DNA from: Varibaculum timonense_A
GTDB taxonomy: Bacteria; Actinomycetota; Actinomycetes; Actinomycetales; Actinomycetaceae
Reading direction: 5' to 3'
Assembly (NCBI RefSeq): GCF_027694345.1
Contig: NZ_JAQEVU010000008.1
Span: 1-64,000, forward strand
DNA: 64,000 nucleotides
Shown one piece after another: positions 28,282 through 36,886 of this stretch (the first letter of the stretch is position 1; the number at the start of each line of letters is the position of its first letter). A program made the position numbers and the translations under genes. Under the pieces are notes generated by a model that did no database searches, had not been told where the DNA came from, and saw only the letters and a list, made by a program, of their open reading frames with translations.

Positions 28282-29223
28282 TTAGCCAGAAAAGACTTTA
28301 TCGACCCCGGCAGATTTAATTATCTCTATCGCTTGCGCTACCTGTTCCTTAGTGGGAACCGGAGTGTCCTCAAGGGAATACTGTAGCCCCAAATGTTCCC
28401 ATTTATCCCTCGCCATTTGATGAAATGGCAATACTTCCAAACGCTCCAGGTTAGGCCAACGCCCGGCAATGTTAGCCACCTGGCGGATATTATCAGGGTC
28501 ATCAGTTAAACCGGGTACCAGCACAAAACGCACCCAGACCGGGATACGGGCTTTAGCTAGGCGATCGCCAAAAGCAACCGTAGGTTCTAAATCGCGTCCC
28601 GTAACCCGCCGGTAGGTGGCGCTATCCCCACTCTTGACATCCAGCAGCACCAAATCAAGATTATGAAGATCCTCATCAGGCAAATTAGCCCCTAAGAATC
28701 CGGAAGTATCCAGACAGGTATGTATCCCCTCTCGCCGACACATTCGCAACAGGTTACGCACAAACTTTGCCTGCATCAGAGCTTCTCCCCCAGAGATGGT
28801 AAGTCCCCCTCCGGTAACCCGAAAAATACTGCTATAACGTTTCACAAGGTTAAACACATCAGCAATGGTGACAGCGTGCCCGTCACGCATTTGAAAAGTA
28901 TCAGGATTATGACAGTATTGACACCTTAAAGGACACCCCGACAAGAACAAAGTCATTCTGGTACCCGGACCATCTACAGCGGTCACTAGTTCCCAAGAAT
29001 GAACCGAAGCTAAAGTACCTTCCCGCACCGCCTCGTTGTGTTCGCTATGAGTCATCTCGGGGGCTTCAGCTAATGCCCCCAGCCCCCACCGCCTAGTGCG
29101 CGGAATCAATTCCTCTAAAGGCAGGGGTGCATATTCCCCGCTTACCCCATCAGCTGCCGAAACCTCGACAGTATTATTTGGGTTCTTACTCTCCTCTTCC
29201 AGGCTAGACATATCTAATACCAA
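28282..29223 (-). CDS. pflA: Pyruvate formate-lyase activating enzyme
   Basis: 313 residues. Radical-SAM cluster motif CPLRCQYCHNPDTF (C-x3-C-x2-C) near residues 95-108, then FRVTGGGLTISGGEALMQ near 133. It installs the glycyl radical on pyruvate formate-lyase. The N-terminal 65 residues before TLASVHSWE are an extension; TTG at 29223 has AGGAAA 8 nt upstream, and an ATG four codons on is an alternative. It is downstream of the split PFL genes on the same strand but separated by a terminator-like hairpin. Confidence 0.93.
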   Translation of the reverse strand: MVLDMSSLEEESKNPNNTVEVSAADGVSGEYAPLPLEELIPRTRRWGLGALAEAPEMTHSEHNEAVREGTLASVHSWELVTAVDGPGTRMTLFLSGCPLRCQYCHNPDTFQMRDGHAVTIADVFNLVKRYSSIFRVTGGGLTISGGEALMQAKFVRNLLRMCRREGIHTCLDTSGFLGANLPDEDLHNLDLVLLDVKSGDSATYRRVTGRDLEPTVAFGDRLAKARIPVWVRFVLVPGLTDDPDNIRQVANIAGRWPNLERLEVLPFHQMARDKWEHLGLQYSLEDTPVPTKEQVAQAIEIIKSAGVDKVFSG

Positions 29224-29291
29224 GGTTATTTCCTATCTAAATTGTTCACCCTGCATCCTGCAGAACCTAAACATCAGCAGACCTCAACATC

Positions 29292-29331
29292 AAAAGGGCG
29301 GGTATCTTTGCTATCTCAAAGATACCCGCCC
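29292..29331 (-). terminator. Intrinsic terminator after the glycyl-radical gene
   Basis: Perfect 15-bp stem: GGGCGGGTATCTTTG (29296-29310) and CAAAGATACCCGCCC (29317-29331), 6-nt loop, followed on the minus strand by TTTT. It sits just after the stop of the 83-residue gene and may separate it, partly, from pflA. Confidence 0.85.
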
Positions 29332-29352
29332 AAATGATTTATAAGCAATAAC

Positions 29353-29604
29353 TTACAGCTTGTTATGGAATGTACGGGAAATAACATCCAGTTGCTGCTC
29401 GCGGGTTAGCTTCACGAAATTAACCGCGTATCCGGAAACCCTAACCGTCAGTTGAGGATATTTTTCCGGGTTTTCCATCGCATCTTCCAAAGTGTCCCGG
29501 TTAAGAACATTGATATTCGCGTGATATAGTCCCTGAACACCGCCGTGAGATTCCCGGCTGGCTTTCATGGATTCCAAACGCTGATCAAAAGTCATAGTAC
29601 TCAT
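29353..29604 (-). CDS. Autonomous glycyl-radical subunit of pyruvate formate-lyase
   Basis: 83 residues, equivalent to the C-terminal end of classical PflB. The glycyl-radical motif VRVSGYAVNF places the radical glycine at G58, preceded by DAMENPEKYPQLT and followed by REQQLDVISRTF. It resembles E. coli GrcA (YfiD) but is shorter. An excellent AAGGAGATAATA site precedes its ATG, so it is an independently translated gene, not a frameshifted tail. It lies 85 bp after the large PFL gene, which lacks this domain, so it is probably an obligate subunit. Confidence 0.92.
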   Translation of the reverse strand: MSTMTFDQRLESMKASRESHGGVQGLYHANINVLNRDTLEDAMENPEKYPQLTVRVSGYAVNFVKLTREQQLDVISRTFHNKL

Positions 29605-29689
29605 TATTATCTCCTTGCTTTATTCTTCAATTATTTATAAAAGATTAGGGTCATTACAGCACAACCTGGCAGGTAGCGCCCAGATAGTG

Positions 29690-31786
29690 CTAGCAGCCGC
29701 ACCCCTGAGGGATGAAACCGGCATCCATAATCCCCACCAGGTTCTTAATCTGCTCGTCCTCGGTACGCCCCAAAGAGGAAGGAACAATCGTGTTCGTCAG
29801 GGAAATCCCGTCCAATGCGTCGTGGTAGTCAAGCTTGCCTACCGAAAGCATCGAAGCCAGCATTCCGTGAGAATCCAAACCGTTCTCGGGGTTAGCGCCG
29901 GGAGCAAACGGAGTCCCTGCCTCGTGACCGGAGGGGAAAGCCCCGGTAGCCTTGCCGTAAACCACATTAGAGGTAATGGTTAATACCGATTGGGTAGGAA
30001 TAGCATCCCGATAGAGTTTAATCTCTTTAATCTTGGACATTACGGTGTGAACAATCGTGGCCGCAATATCATCAACCCGGTCATCATCATTACCGTAGCA
30101 GGGGAAATCTCCCTCTGTCTGGTAATCAATAACTAGACCAGTTTCATCGCGTACCGGGGTAACCTTTGCATATTTAATGGCAGACAGGGAGTCAGCTACA
30201 ATCGACAGTCCCGCGATTCCGCAGCCCATGGTGCGCACAATCTCACTGTCGTGCAGTGCCATCTCGATGGATTCGTAGGCGTAACGGTCATGGCAATAGT
30301 GGATAATGTTCAAAGCTTCTACATAGGTGCCGACCACCCAGTCAAGCATTTTTTCATAGCGTTCCCACACGTCATCAAAGTCGAGAGGCTCATCCCCTTG
30401 CACGCCCTCGTAACCGGAAACGATTTGTTTACCAGTGACCTCATCACGGCCGCCATTTATCGCATACAGCAAGGCTTTAGCGGCATTAACCCGAGCGCCA
30501 AAGAACTGCATTTGCTTACCGACCCGCATCGGGGAAACACAGCAAGCAATCGCGGCATCGTCACCCCACTGCGCACGAATCTGATCGTCAGCTTCATACT
30601 GTACTGAGGAAGTTTGAATCGAAATATGGGCACAGAACTTCTTGTAGCCCTCTGGTAGGCGCGGGGACCAGAAAATCGTGATATTTGGTTCTGGAGCTGG
30701 CCCCAGATTTATTAGCGTCTGCAGAAGCCGGAAGGAAGTCTTGGTAACGAGGGTGCGCCCGTCCTCACCAAAACCAGCATCAGACCAGGTAGCCCAGTAA
30801 GGGTCACCCGAGAAAATCTGGTCATAGGCTTCAGTACGCAAAAAGCGTACAATCCGCAGCTTAATCACCAAAGCATCAATGATTTCCTGCGCGCCCTGTT
30901 CGTCTAAAGTACCCTCGGCGAAATCCCGTTCAAAGTAGCAATCAAAGAACGCAGACAAACGACCGATAGACATGGCCGCCCCGTCTTGGCTCTTAACCGA
31001 AGCTAGGTAACCGAAATAAGTCCATTGAACTGCTTCTTTAGCGTTCATTGCCGGCTGGGAAATATCAAACCCATAGCTTTGCGCCATAGCCTTGAGCTTC
31101 TTGAGAGCCTTAATCTGTTCAGAGTGTTCCTCACGGTAACGTGCCCAATGCTCAGAGAAAGGCTTATCGGCTACTTTGTCTTTGGCTTCCTGTTTCCACT
31201 CGATTAATTTATCTACGCCATAGAGTGCAACCCGGCGGTAGTCACCAATAATTCGACCCCGCCCATAAGCATCGGGAAGACCAGTAATAATATGGGAAGA
31301 CCGAGCTGCCCTGATTCGGGGAGTGTAAATATCGAATACCGCATCATTATGGGTTTTGCGGTAGCGGGTAAAAATCTTTTTAACCTCGGGATTAACCTCT
31401 TTACCAGCCTCTTTAATAGCGGTTTCCACCATGCGCCAACCACCATTAGGCATCATGGCACGTTTTAACGGAGTATCGGTTTGCAAACCGACGATTACGT
31501 CGTCCTCTTCACAAATCCGTCCCGGAGCAAAAGCATCAATATCGGCCGGAGTATCAGTATCTACATCGAAAACCCGTTTTTTGCGTTCAACCGAAAGATA
31601 GTTTTCCTCTAGAGCCTGCCAAACCTGTTTAGTTTTTTCGGTCGGGCCACTTAAGAATGAAGCCTCACCCTCGTAGGGAGTGTAGTTCTTTTGGATAAAA
31701 TCGCGTACATCGATTTCTTTATCCCAGTTACCACTGTTGAATGAGCGCCAGGCATCATTAGCTGTCGCCTCTATTGGGGTTGCCAT
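29690..31786 (-). CDS. pflB: Pyruvate formate-lyase catalytic subunit lacking the glycyl-radical domain
   Basis: 698 residues against about 760 for E. coli PflB. The adjacent catalytic cysteines are C415-C416 in IACCVSPM, and the flanking PFL stretches are intact (YGRGRIIGDYRRVALYG near 174; VYGKATGAFPSGHEAGTPFA near 612). The protein stops at GIMDAGFIPQGCGC, just where PflB would continue into its glycyl-radical tail. It cleaves pyruvate with CoA to acetyl-CoA and formate. A GGAGGAG site lies 11 nt before the ATG. A candidate promoter is at 31858-31887. Confidence 0.94.
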   Translation of the reverse strand: MATPIEATANDAWRSFNSGNWDKEIDVRDFIQKNYTPYEGEASFLSGPTEKTKQVWQALEENYLSVERKKRVFDVDTDTPADIDAFAPGRICEEDDVIVGLQTDTPLKRAMMPNGGWRMVETAIKEAGKEVNPEVKKIFTRYRKTHNDAVFDIYTPRIRAARSSHIITGLPDAYGRGRIIGDYRRVALYGVDKLIEWKQEAKDKVADKPFSEHWARYREEHSEQIKALKKLKAMAQSYGFDISQPAMNAKEAVQWTYFGYLASVKSQDGAAMSIGRLSAFFDCYFERDFAEGTLDEQGAQEIIDALVIKLRIVRFLRTEAYDQIFSGDPYWATWSDAGFGEDGRTLVTKTSFRLLQTLINLGPAPEPNITIFWSPRLPEGYKKFCAHISIQTSSVQYEADDQIRAQWGDDAAIACCVSPMRVGKQMQFFGARVNAAKALLYAINGGRDEVTGKQIVSGYEGVQGDEPLDFDDVWERYEKMLDWVVGTYVEALNIIHYCHDRYAYESIEMALHDSEIVRTMGCGIAGLSIVADSLSAIKYAKVTPVRDETGLVIDYQTEGDFPCYGNDDDRVDDIAATIVHTVMSKIKEIKLYRDAIPTQSVLTITSNVVYGKATGAFPSGHEAGTPFAPGANPENGLDSHGMLASMLSVGKLDYHDALDGISLTNTIVPSSLGRTEDEQIKNLVGIMDAGFIPQGCGC

Positions 31787-31857
31787 TATTTATTTAACTC
31801 CTCCGGCGGGATCACCGCGCATAAAGTTTACTTAAGATTGTTAAATCCGGTGTCCCA

Positions 31858-31887
31858 ATTATATTAGGGGAAAACAGCTGCTAACAA
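31858..31887 (-). promoter_or_regulatory. Candidate promoter of the pyruvate formate-lyase genes
   Basis: On the minus strand -35 TTGTTA (31887-31882), an 18-nt spacer and a perfect -10 TATAAT (31863-31858). A leader of about 65 nt would precede the pflB ATG. No obvious FNR-type palindrome was seen in the 154-bp gap. Confidence 0.55.
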
Positions 31888-31940
31888 GCTTAGTGCCACC
31901 TAACTCACTAAACGATAGCTATCTAACATTATTTACAGCC

Positions 31941-33194
31941 CTAACCACTATGTGAACGTAGCGGAGAGCCACAATAAAAATCACCCAAAACTTTATCTCG
32001 ATAGGCTAGATAGTCACCTTCAATAATTGCTTGCCTAATGCCTTGAACCAGTTGCACCGTGAAATACTCGTTATGGATAGTAGCCAGCGTAAACCCTAGT
32101 AACTCTTTGGCTTTAAATAGATGCCTCAGGTAAGCGATAGAGAAATTCTGGCAGGTATAGCAGTTACAATCCTTAACCGGCGCACTGAAATCATCCTTGA
32201 ACTCCGCACGCGTTAAATTAAAGCGACCGTAACGCCCATAAAGCCCGCCGTTACGTCCTATCCGGGAAGGATTTACGCAATCGAAAGTATCCGCTCCGGC
32301 TTCTACCCCCGCGAAAATGTCATCCGGTTCGCTAAGGCCCAGCAGATGACGCGGTTTTTCCTCTGGCAACTCTTCACATACCCAGTTCACTATGGTGGCG
32401 AGATTCTCTTTCTCTAAGGCTCCCCCAATTCCGAAACCATCAAAACTACGCCCCGCTACCTCCATTGCCGATAGGTCGCGGGCAGCTTTACGCCGTAAAT
32501 CCTCATATTGCGCCCCCTGAATTACCCCGTAAAGCATCTGGTAGGGCTTATCGGCACGCTCGCGGGTAAGGCGCTCATGTTCTGCCAGGCAGCGAGTAGC
32601 CCAACGCCGGGTACGTTCCAAGGACTCCACCTGATATTCACGTGAGTTTAGCAAGGTGGTGAGTTCATCGAACGCCATCATAATATCGGCACCCAAATGG
32701 TGCTGAATTTGCATAGATTTTTCTGGGGTAAAGCGATGGAGAGCACCATTTAGATGAGAACGAAAAGTAACCCCATCATCATCAACTAGGGCGTGCCGTT
32801 CCTTCTTTGCGGCCACCGTATAATCGGCGCGTCCGGAACCACTAAACTCTCCAGACAGTACTTTTTTATATCCCGACCCGAGCGAAAGCACCTGGAATCC
32901 GCCCGAATCGGTAAAAGTTGGACCATCCCAGCTCATAAAACGAGCTAATCCACCGGCTTTGTCAACAATTTCGGGCCCGGGCTGTAAATACAGATGATAG
33001 GCGTTAGCCAGGAGAGCTGAAGCCCCCAGTTGCTTCATAGCTTCCGGCAACACCGTTTTCACAGTGGCTTTCGTGCCTACCGGGATAAAAGCCGGGGTCG
33101 GGACATCTCCATGGGGAGTGTGAATAATGCCAGCGCGCCCTCTCCCGCTGGGCAAATCCGCTATTTTAGTGAACGTCAAGACCGTACCTTTCAT
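31941..33194 (-). CDS. tgt: Queuine/archaeosine tRNA-ribosyltransferase
   Basis: 417 residues. Catalytic and binding stretches: ANAYHLYLQPGPEIV near residue 64, DSGGFQVLSLG near 96, GVIQGAQYEDLRR near 227, GFGIGGALEKE near 254, and zinc ligands CNCYTCQNFS near 350 with a later histidine. It exchanges guanine for queuine or a precursor at position 34 of tRNA. The start is ambiguous: the ATG at 33194, or a TTG five codons later that has AAAGG before it. It overlaps the transporter gene. Confidence 0.94.
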   Translation of the reverse strand: MKGTVLTFTKIADLPSGRGRAGIIHTPHGDVPTPAFIPVGTKATVKTVLPEAMKQLGASALLANAYHLYLQPGPEIVDKAGGLARFMSWDGPTFTDSGGFQVLSLGSGYKKVLSGEFSGSGRADYTVAAKKERHALVDDDGVTFRSHLNGALHRFTPEKSMQIQHHLGADIMMAFDELTTLLNSREYQVESLERTRRWATRCLAEHERLTRERADKPYQMLYGVIQGAQYEDLRRKAARDLSAMEVAGRSFDGFGIGGALEKENLATIVNWVCEELPEEKPRHLLGLSEPDDIFAGVEAGADTFDCVNPSRIGRNGGLYGRYGRFNLTRAEFKDDFSAPVKDCNCYTCQNFSIAYLRHLFKAKELLGFTLATIHNEYFTVQLVQGIRQAIIEGDYLAYRDKVLGDFYCGSPLRSHSG

Positions 33195-33918
33195 GCTTTT
33201 TCACCCTAGAAATCACCGCATAGGTTAGTGGCAAACACAAGATTTCAACTGCACACTTATACAGGTAGCCACCCAGGAAAATATAAATCATTAACTGGGA
33301 AAAACTCATGATTCCCGCAAAGGCGATAGTGCAAAAAATAATGGAATCAACCAGCTCTCCTGCCAAAGTAGAAGTTACCAGGCGAACCCAGAGATTATTT
33401 TCCCCCCAACGTTGCTTAATCTTCACCAATACATAGGCGTTAAGCCAGTTACCAAACATATAACCCGCCATGGAAGCAATCACAATGCGGGGAACGAACC
33501 CAAGCACGCTTTGGAATGCATCGTTATTTTGGTAGGAGGCTTCTGCGGGGAGCATTCCCACCACCCAAAAGGTCAGGGAGGCCATTACCGAAATCACGAA
33601 GCCCATTACGATAGCACGCTTAGCAGCCTTTAGCCCCCAAACCTCGCTAATCACGTCTCCTAAAACATAGGTTAGGGGGAACAAAATAGCGCCCCCATCA
33701 AAAACTATGGGACCAATCTGGATAGCTTTGGTGGCACAAATATTTGCGACCAGGAGGAAGGCCACAAAGAAAATAACGCAAATATCAAAAAGACCGCGCG
33801 GGCTGCGGGCAAAAACTGCCTTTCCCGCCGGGGAAGCTGGGCTTTCTTTAGGGGTTTCGGTACCGAGGACGCGGGGCTCGGGCAGGTTTGAATCGGCAGA
33901 TTTTTCCAAAGTTATCAC
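33166..33918 (-). CDS. Queuosine precursor transporter, VUT/YhhQ family
   Basis: 250 residues with about six membrane helices and the family pattern FPLTYVLGDVISEVWGLKAA near residue 80, then GELVDSIIFCTIAFAG near 190. It imports queuine or pre-queuosine bases. It overlaps tgt, which uses that base. No queuosine biosynthesis genes are in the window, so salvage is the visible route. The hydrophilic N-terminus (residues 1-40) is variable. Confidence 0.9.
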   Translation of the reverse strand: MITLEKSADSNLPEPRVLGTETPKESPASPAGKAVFARSPRGLFDICVIFFVAFLLVANICATKAIQIGPIVFDGGAILFPLTYVLGDVISEVWGLKAAKRAIVMGFVISVMASLTFWVVGMLPAEASYQNNDAFQSVLGFVPRIVIASMAGYMFGNWLNAYVLVKIKQRWGENNLWVRLVTSTLAGELVDSIIFCTIAFAGIMSFSQLMIYIFLGGYLYKCAVEILCLPLTYAVISRVKKHERYGLDVH

Positions 33919-34104
33919 CTGCCTAATGTAGCAGCCCCCCTGGGGTACTCGTCCAGTTAGCCCAAAGTGCAGCTTTAGGCTCTTGTTTTATACTGCCGGG
34001 AGATACCGGTGTCCTGCTGTGCAGATAAAAAGCCACACGGGCAAGGGTTTTCCTATACGGTTACTAGCTTCATTAGTTTGAGTTTGTCTCCTGAATATCT
34101 AGGA

Positions 34105-34145
34105 GGCGCGGGCAGAGGCTTTATCCGAGTCGGCTAGGCGGGCGA
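34105..34145. repeat. Solitary left half of the nested hairpin element
   Basis: GGCGCGGGCAGAGGCTTT (34105-34122) matches the left outer arm of the full element at 34257, and the following 23 nt starting ATCCGAGT match its left internal segment. No inner palindrome or right half follows, so it cannot fold like the full copies. Confidence 0.65.
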
Positions 34146-34256
34146 AAAGCTTAATAATTGTCTATAGTTATCTCGAATTATTTATCAAGAGCAAATACCG
34201 CCGTGCAGATTCCCGTGGAAGAACAGGCAAATTGGCAGTCTGCGCAGATACCAAGC

Positions 34257-34364
34257 GGCACGGGCAGAGGTTTTATCCGAGTGGGCTAGGCGGGCGTAAA
34301 AACTCGAAAAATGCCGGTGGCTTTTTCGAGTTTTTGGGCAGGAGGAAAAACCTCTGCCCGTGCC
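34257..34364 (-). repeat. Nested hairpin element, copy A, 3' of coaE
   Basis: Outer arms GGCACGGGCAGAGGTTTT (34257-34274) and AAAACCTCTGCCCGTGCC (34347-34364) pair perfectly over 18 bp. Inside are a 23-nt segment starting ATCCGAGT (34275-34297), inner arms AAAAACTCGAAAAA and TTTTTCGAGTTTTT (34298-34335), and GGGCAGGAGGA (34336-34346). The architecture and segment lengths match the copy at 47573-47678 although the stem sequences differ. The strand given is that of the upstream gene coaE; the true transcribed strand is unknown. Confidence 0.8.
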
Positions 34365-34411
34365 AACGTAAATGAGGGCAGAGATACTTCGGCTATTTCA
34401 TAGGGATTCTA

Positions 34412-35074
34412 TTAGCTATCACCATTGGCCAGGCGTCGCAGCTCCGGCCATAGCTCGCTGGCGACAGTGCGCCGCAAATCTTCACAGCTAGTGTCATTTA
34501 CAAGTTCATAATTAGCAATTGCGCGTCGCTCTTCATCACTGGATTGCGCCGCAATCCGGGCGTCTACTTGCTGGCGTTCAAGACCGCTTCGCTGATATAG
34601 CCGCTGGTATCGTTGCTCTATCGGGGCAGTAACCGCCACCACCAGGTCAAAAGCATGAGCAGCGGGATTCTCGACCAGCAGCGGAATATCGTAGACCCCA
34701 ATATCGCCAGAGTTCAGCGAAGCAAAAAACCGGTCAGACAAAAACGATATATAGGGGTGAGTTATTGATTCCAGTAGGCGGCGGGAATCGGGATTATTAA
34801 ACACTATGGTCGCGAGCTCACCGCGGTTCACTCCGTTTTCCCACTCGGGATGGTTAAAAGCACGAGCAATATCGGGGGCTAAATCTACCAACGCTTGACC
34901 TGCGAGTTCATCGGCGCTACAGGTCTTTGCCCCCAAGGCTTTAAGCGTTTGTACCGTAGTAGATTTACCAGAGCCAATACCGCCAGTTACCGCCACTGAT
35001 AAAGCATTAGTGGGGCAAGCAGCTGCCCAGCGCGCTCCCCTATCGGGATTGCGGTAAATCAATAGTTCACTCAC
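34412..35074 (-). CDS. coaE: Dephospho-CoA kinase
   Basis: 220 residues. P-loop VAVTGGIGSGKSTTVQTL near residues 28-45, ADELAGQAL near 54, and the lid region QRYQRLYQRSGLERQQVDAR near 153. It catalyses the last step of CoA synthesis. The P-loop normally lies near residue 8; this frame has about 22 extra N-terminal residues from a weakly supported GTG, so the real start may be later. It is downstream of rpsA, a usual actinobacterial order. Confidence 0.9.
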   Translation of the reverse strand: MSELLIYRNPDRGARWAAACPTNALSVAVTGGIGSGKSTTVQTLKALGAKTCSADELAGQALVDLAPDIARAFNHPEWENGVNRGELATIVFNNPDSRRLLESITHPYISFLSDRFFASLNSGDIGVYDIPLLVENPAAHAFDLVVAVTAPIEQRYQRLYQRSGLERQQVDARIAAQSSDEERRAIANYELVNDTSCEDLRRTVASELWPELRRLANGDS

Positions 35075-35120
35075 CCTGCCAGCCTATCCAGGTAGCTATC
35101 CCAAGCAAAACCGAAAAAAC

Positions 35121-35166
35121 AAAGAAAAATGGGCTGTCGGAGTCAAATACTTGACTCCGACAGCCC
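35121..35166 (-). terminator. Intrinsic terminator of rpsA
   Basis: Perfect 16-bp stem GGGCTGTCGGAGTCAA (35131-35146) and TTGACTCCGACAGCCC (35151-35166), 4-nt loop, followed on the minus strand by a T-rich run (35130-35121). Confidence 0.88.
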
Positions 35167-35215
35167 AAAATTCAAAGTTAAACCACTATTTAATACCCAA
35201 ACGGTATTAAAAGGT

Positions 35216-36673
35216 TTATTCGCCGGTTAGCTTCTCCCGTAGAGCTGCGAGAGCTTCATCTGAAGCTAGAACGCTTTCAGAATCTTCAGTCTCGGTAGAG
35301 TAGCTGGCGTTTTCCGCCGGATCAGGGCGAACCGCAGCTGCTTCACTATCAGCTTCCAGAGCCTTAGCTACCTGCTCCTTGTGAGCCTTCCAACGTGCCT
35401 CAGCCTGAGAGTATTCCTCTTCCCAAGCTTCCCGTTGTGCCTCGTAGCCTTCCATCCATTCGTTAGTTTCCGGATCGAAGCCCTCGGGGTACTTGTAGTT
35501 GCCTTCTTCATCGTATTCAGCGGTCATGCCGTACAGTGAAGGATCAAACTCGGTATTGCTCGGATCAACACCCTCGTTAGCCTGCTTGAGAGACAGGGAA
35601 ATCCGGCGACGATCCAAGTCAATATCAATAACTTTGACAAAGACCTCTTCGCCAACCTTAACAACCTGCTCCGGTACTTCTACGTGACGCTGCGCCAGCT
35701 CGGAGATATGCACCAGACCCTCAATGCCGTCCTCGACCCTAATAAACGCGCCGAAAGGAACCAGCTTGGTGACCTTGCCAGGAACGACCTGACCGATAGC
35801 GTGAGTGCGGGCAAAAGTCTGCCAAGGATCTTCCTGGGTGGCTTTCAAGGACAGCGAAACCCGTTCGCGATCCATATCCACATCCAGAACCTCGACCGAA
35901 ACTTCCTGACCAACTTCGACAACCTCGGAGGGGTGGTCAATATGCTTCCAAGAAAGTTCGGATACGTGAACCAGACCGTCCACTCCGCCCAAATCTACGA
36001 AAGCACCAAAGTTTACGATAGAAGAAACCACGCCGGAACGAATCTGTCCCTTTTGCAAGGTATCCAGGAACTGGGTGCGTACTTCGGCTTGAGTCTGCTC
36101 TAGCCAGGAACGACGGGAAAGAACCACATTGTTACGGTTCTCATCCAGTTCAATAATCTTGGCATCTAGTTCCCGCCCAATATAGGGAGCGAGGTCGCGT
36201 ACCCGACGCATTTCAACTAGGGAAGCCGGTAGGAAGCCACGCAAGCCGATATCCAAGATAAGACCGCCCTTGACCACCTCAATCACCGTACCGGTGACTA
36301 CGCCGTCAGCTTCCTTAATCTTCTGGACATCACCCCATGCACGTTCGTATTGAGCGCGCTTCTTCGACAGCAGCAGACGACCTTCTTTGTCCTCTTTCTG
36401 CAAGACTAGGGCTTCAATTTCGTCACCCACCTGGACAACGTCCTCGGGGCTAACATCATGTTTAATGGACAGTTCGCGTGAAAGGATTACGCCCTCGGTT
36501 TTGTAACCAATATCGAGGAGGACCTCATCACGATCAACACGGACAACAGTACCGGTAACGATGTCACCATCACCAAAGTACTTAATAGTTTTATCGATTG
36601 CAGCTAGTAGTTCTTCTTGCGAACCGATATCGTTTACGGCAACTTGATCGAGTTGCTCAGTAGAGGTGGTCAT
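35216..36673 (-). CDS. rpsA: 30S ribosomal protein S1
   Basis: 485 residues with four S1 RNA-binding domains: GDIVTGTVVRVDRDEVLLDI near residue 35, GVVTGTVIEVVKGGLILDIG near 124, RSGVVSSIVNFGAFVDLGGV near 211, and GKVTKLVPFGAFIRVEDGIE near 298. A glutamate- and tryptophan-rich C-terminal extension follows (about 375-485). Four domains is the actinobacterial form, against six in E. coli. It helps mRNA binding on the 30S subunit. The 213-bp gap upstream (36674-36886) holds no gene and presumably contains its promoter and leader. Confidence 0.95.
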   Translation of the reverse strand: MTTSTEQLDQVAVNDIGSQEELLAAIDKTIKYFGDGDIVTGTVVRVDRDEVLLDIGYKTEGVILSRELSIKHDVSPEDVVQVGDEIEALVLQKEDKEGRLLLSKKRAQYERAWGDVQKIKEADGVVTGTVIEVVKGGLILDIGLRGFLPASLVEMRRVRDLAPYIGRELDAKIIELDENRNNVVLSRRSWLEQTQAEVRTQFLDTLQKGQIRSGVVSSIVNFGAFVDLGGVDGLVHVSELSWKHIDHPSEVVEVGQEVSVEVLDVDMDRERVSLSLKATQEDPWQTFARTHAIGQVVPGKVTKLVPFGAFIRVEDGIEGLVHISELAQRHVEVPEQVVKVGEEVFVKVIDIDLDRRRISLSLKQANEGVDPSNTEFDPSLYGMTAEYDEEGNYKYPEGFDPETNEWMEGYEAQREAWEEEYSQAEARWKAHKEQVAKALEADSEAAAVRPDPAENASYSTETEDSESVLASDEALAALREKLTGE

Positions 36674-36886
36674 AGAGATAATTTCTCCAAAACGGACTTA
36701 ATAGACAATATGGACAATTTTGGCTTCTCTTTCAAGAAACCTTAAAGAGCCTATCAGCAAAAACCGTTGAATCTCCAACTGAAAAAGCCCCTGTCGGGTT
36801 ATTTCCCTAAAATGTATCCGATTACACAGCCTTTTTCAGGACGAACAGCCCCCCCGTCTTGGCACCTAGTTAGATACAACTTTCCT

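Larger units (their letters stand above)
33919..34411. other. Gene-free 493-bp spacer with hairpin-element copies
   Basis: No convincing gene. It contains one complete nested hairpin element (34257-34364), one left-half copy (34105-34145), and a weaker arm-like stretch CACGGGCAAGGGTTTT near 34038. It lies between the VUT transporter start and the coaE stop. Confidence 0.7.

Noticed and set aside
29605..29689. Frameshift explanation for the short pyruvate formate-lyase
   Set aside because: The small gene has its own strong ribosome site and ATG, includes residues that precede the radical motif in full PflB, and is separated by 85 bp with several stops.
36768..36840. CTGAAAAAG ... CTTTTTCAG inverted pair after polA as a terminator
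   Set aside because: The arms are only about 9 bp and some 50 bp apart, AT-rich, with no T-run after them; too weak to call.
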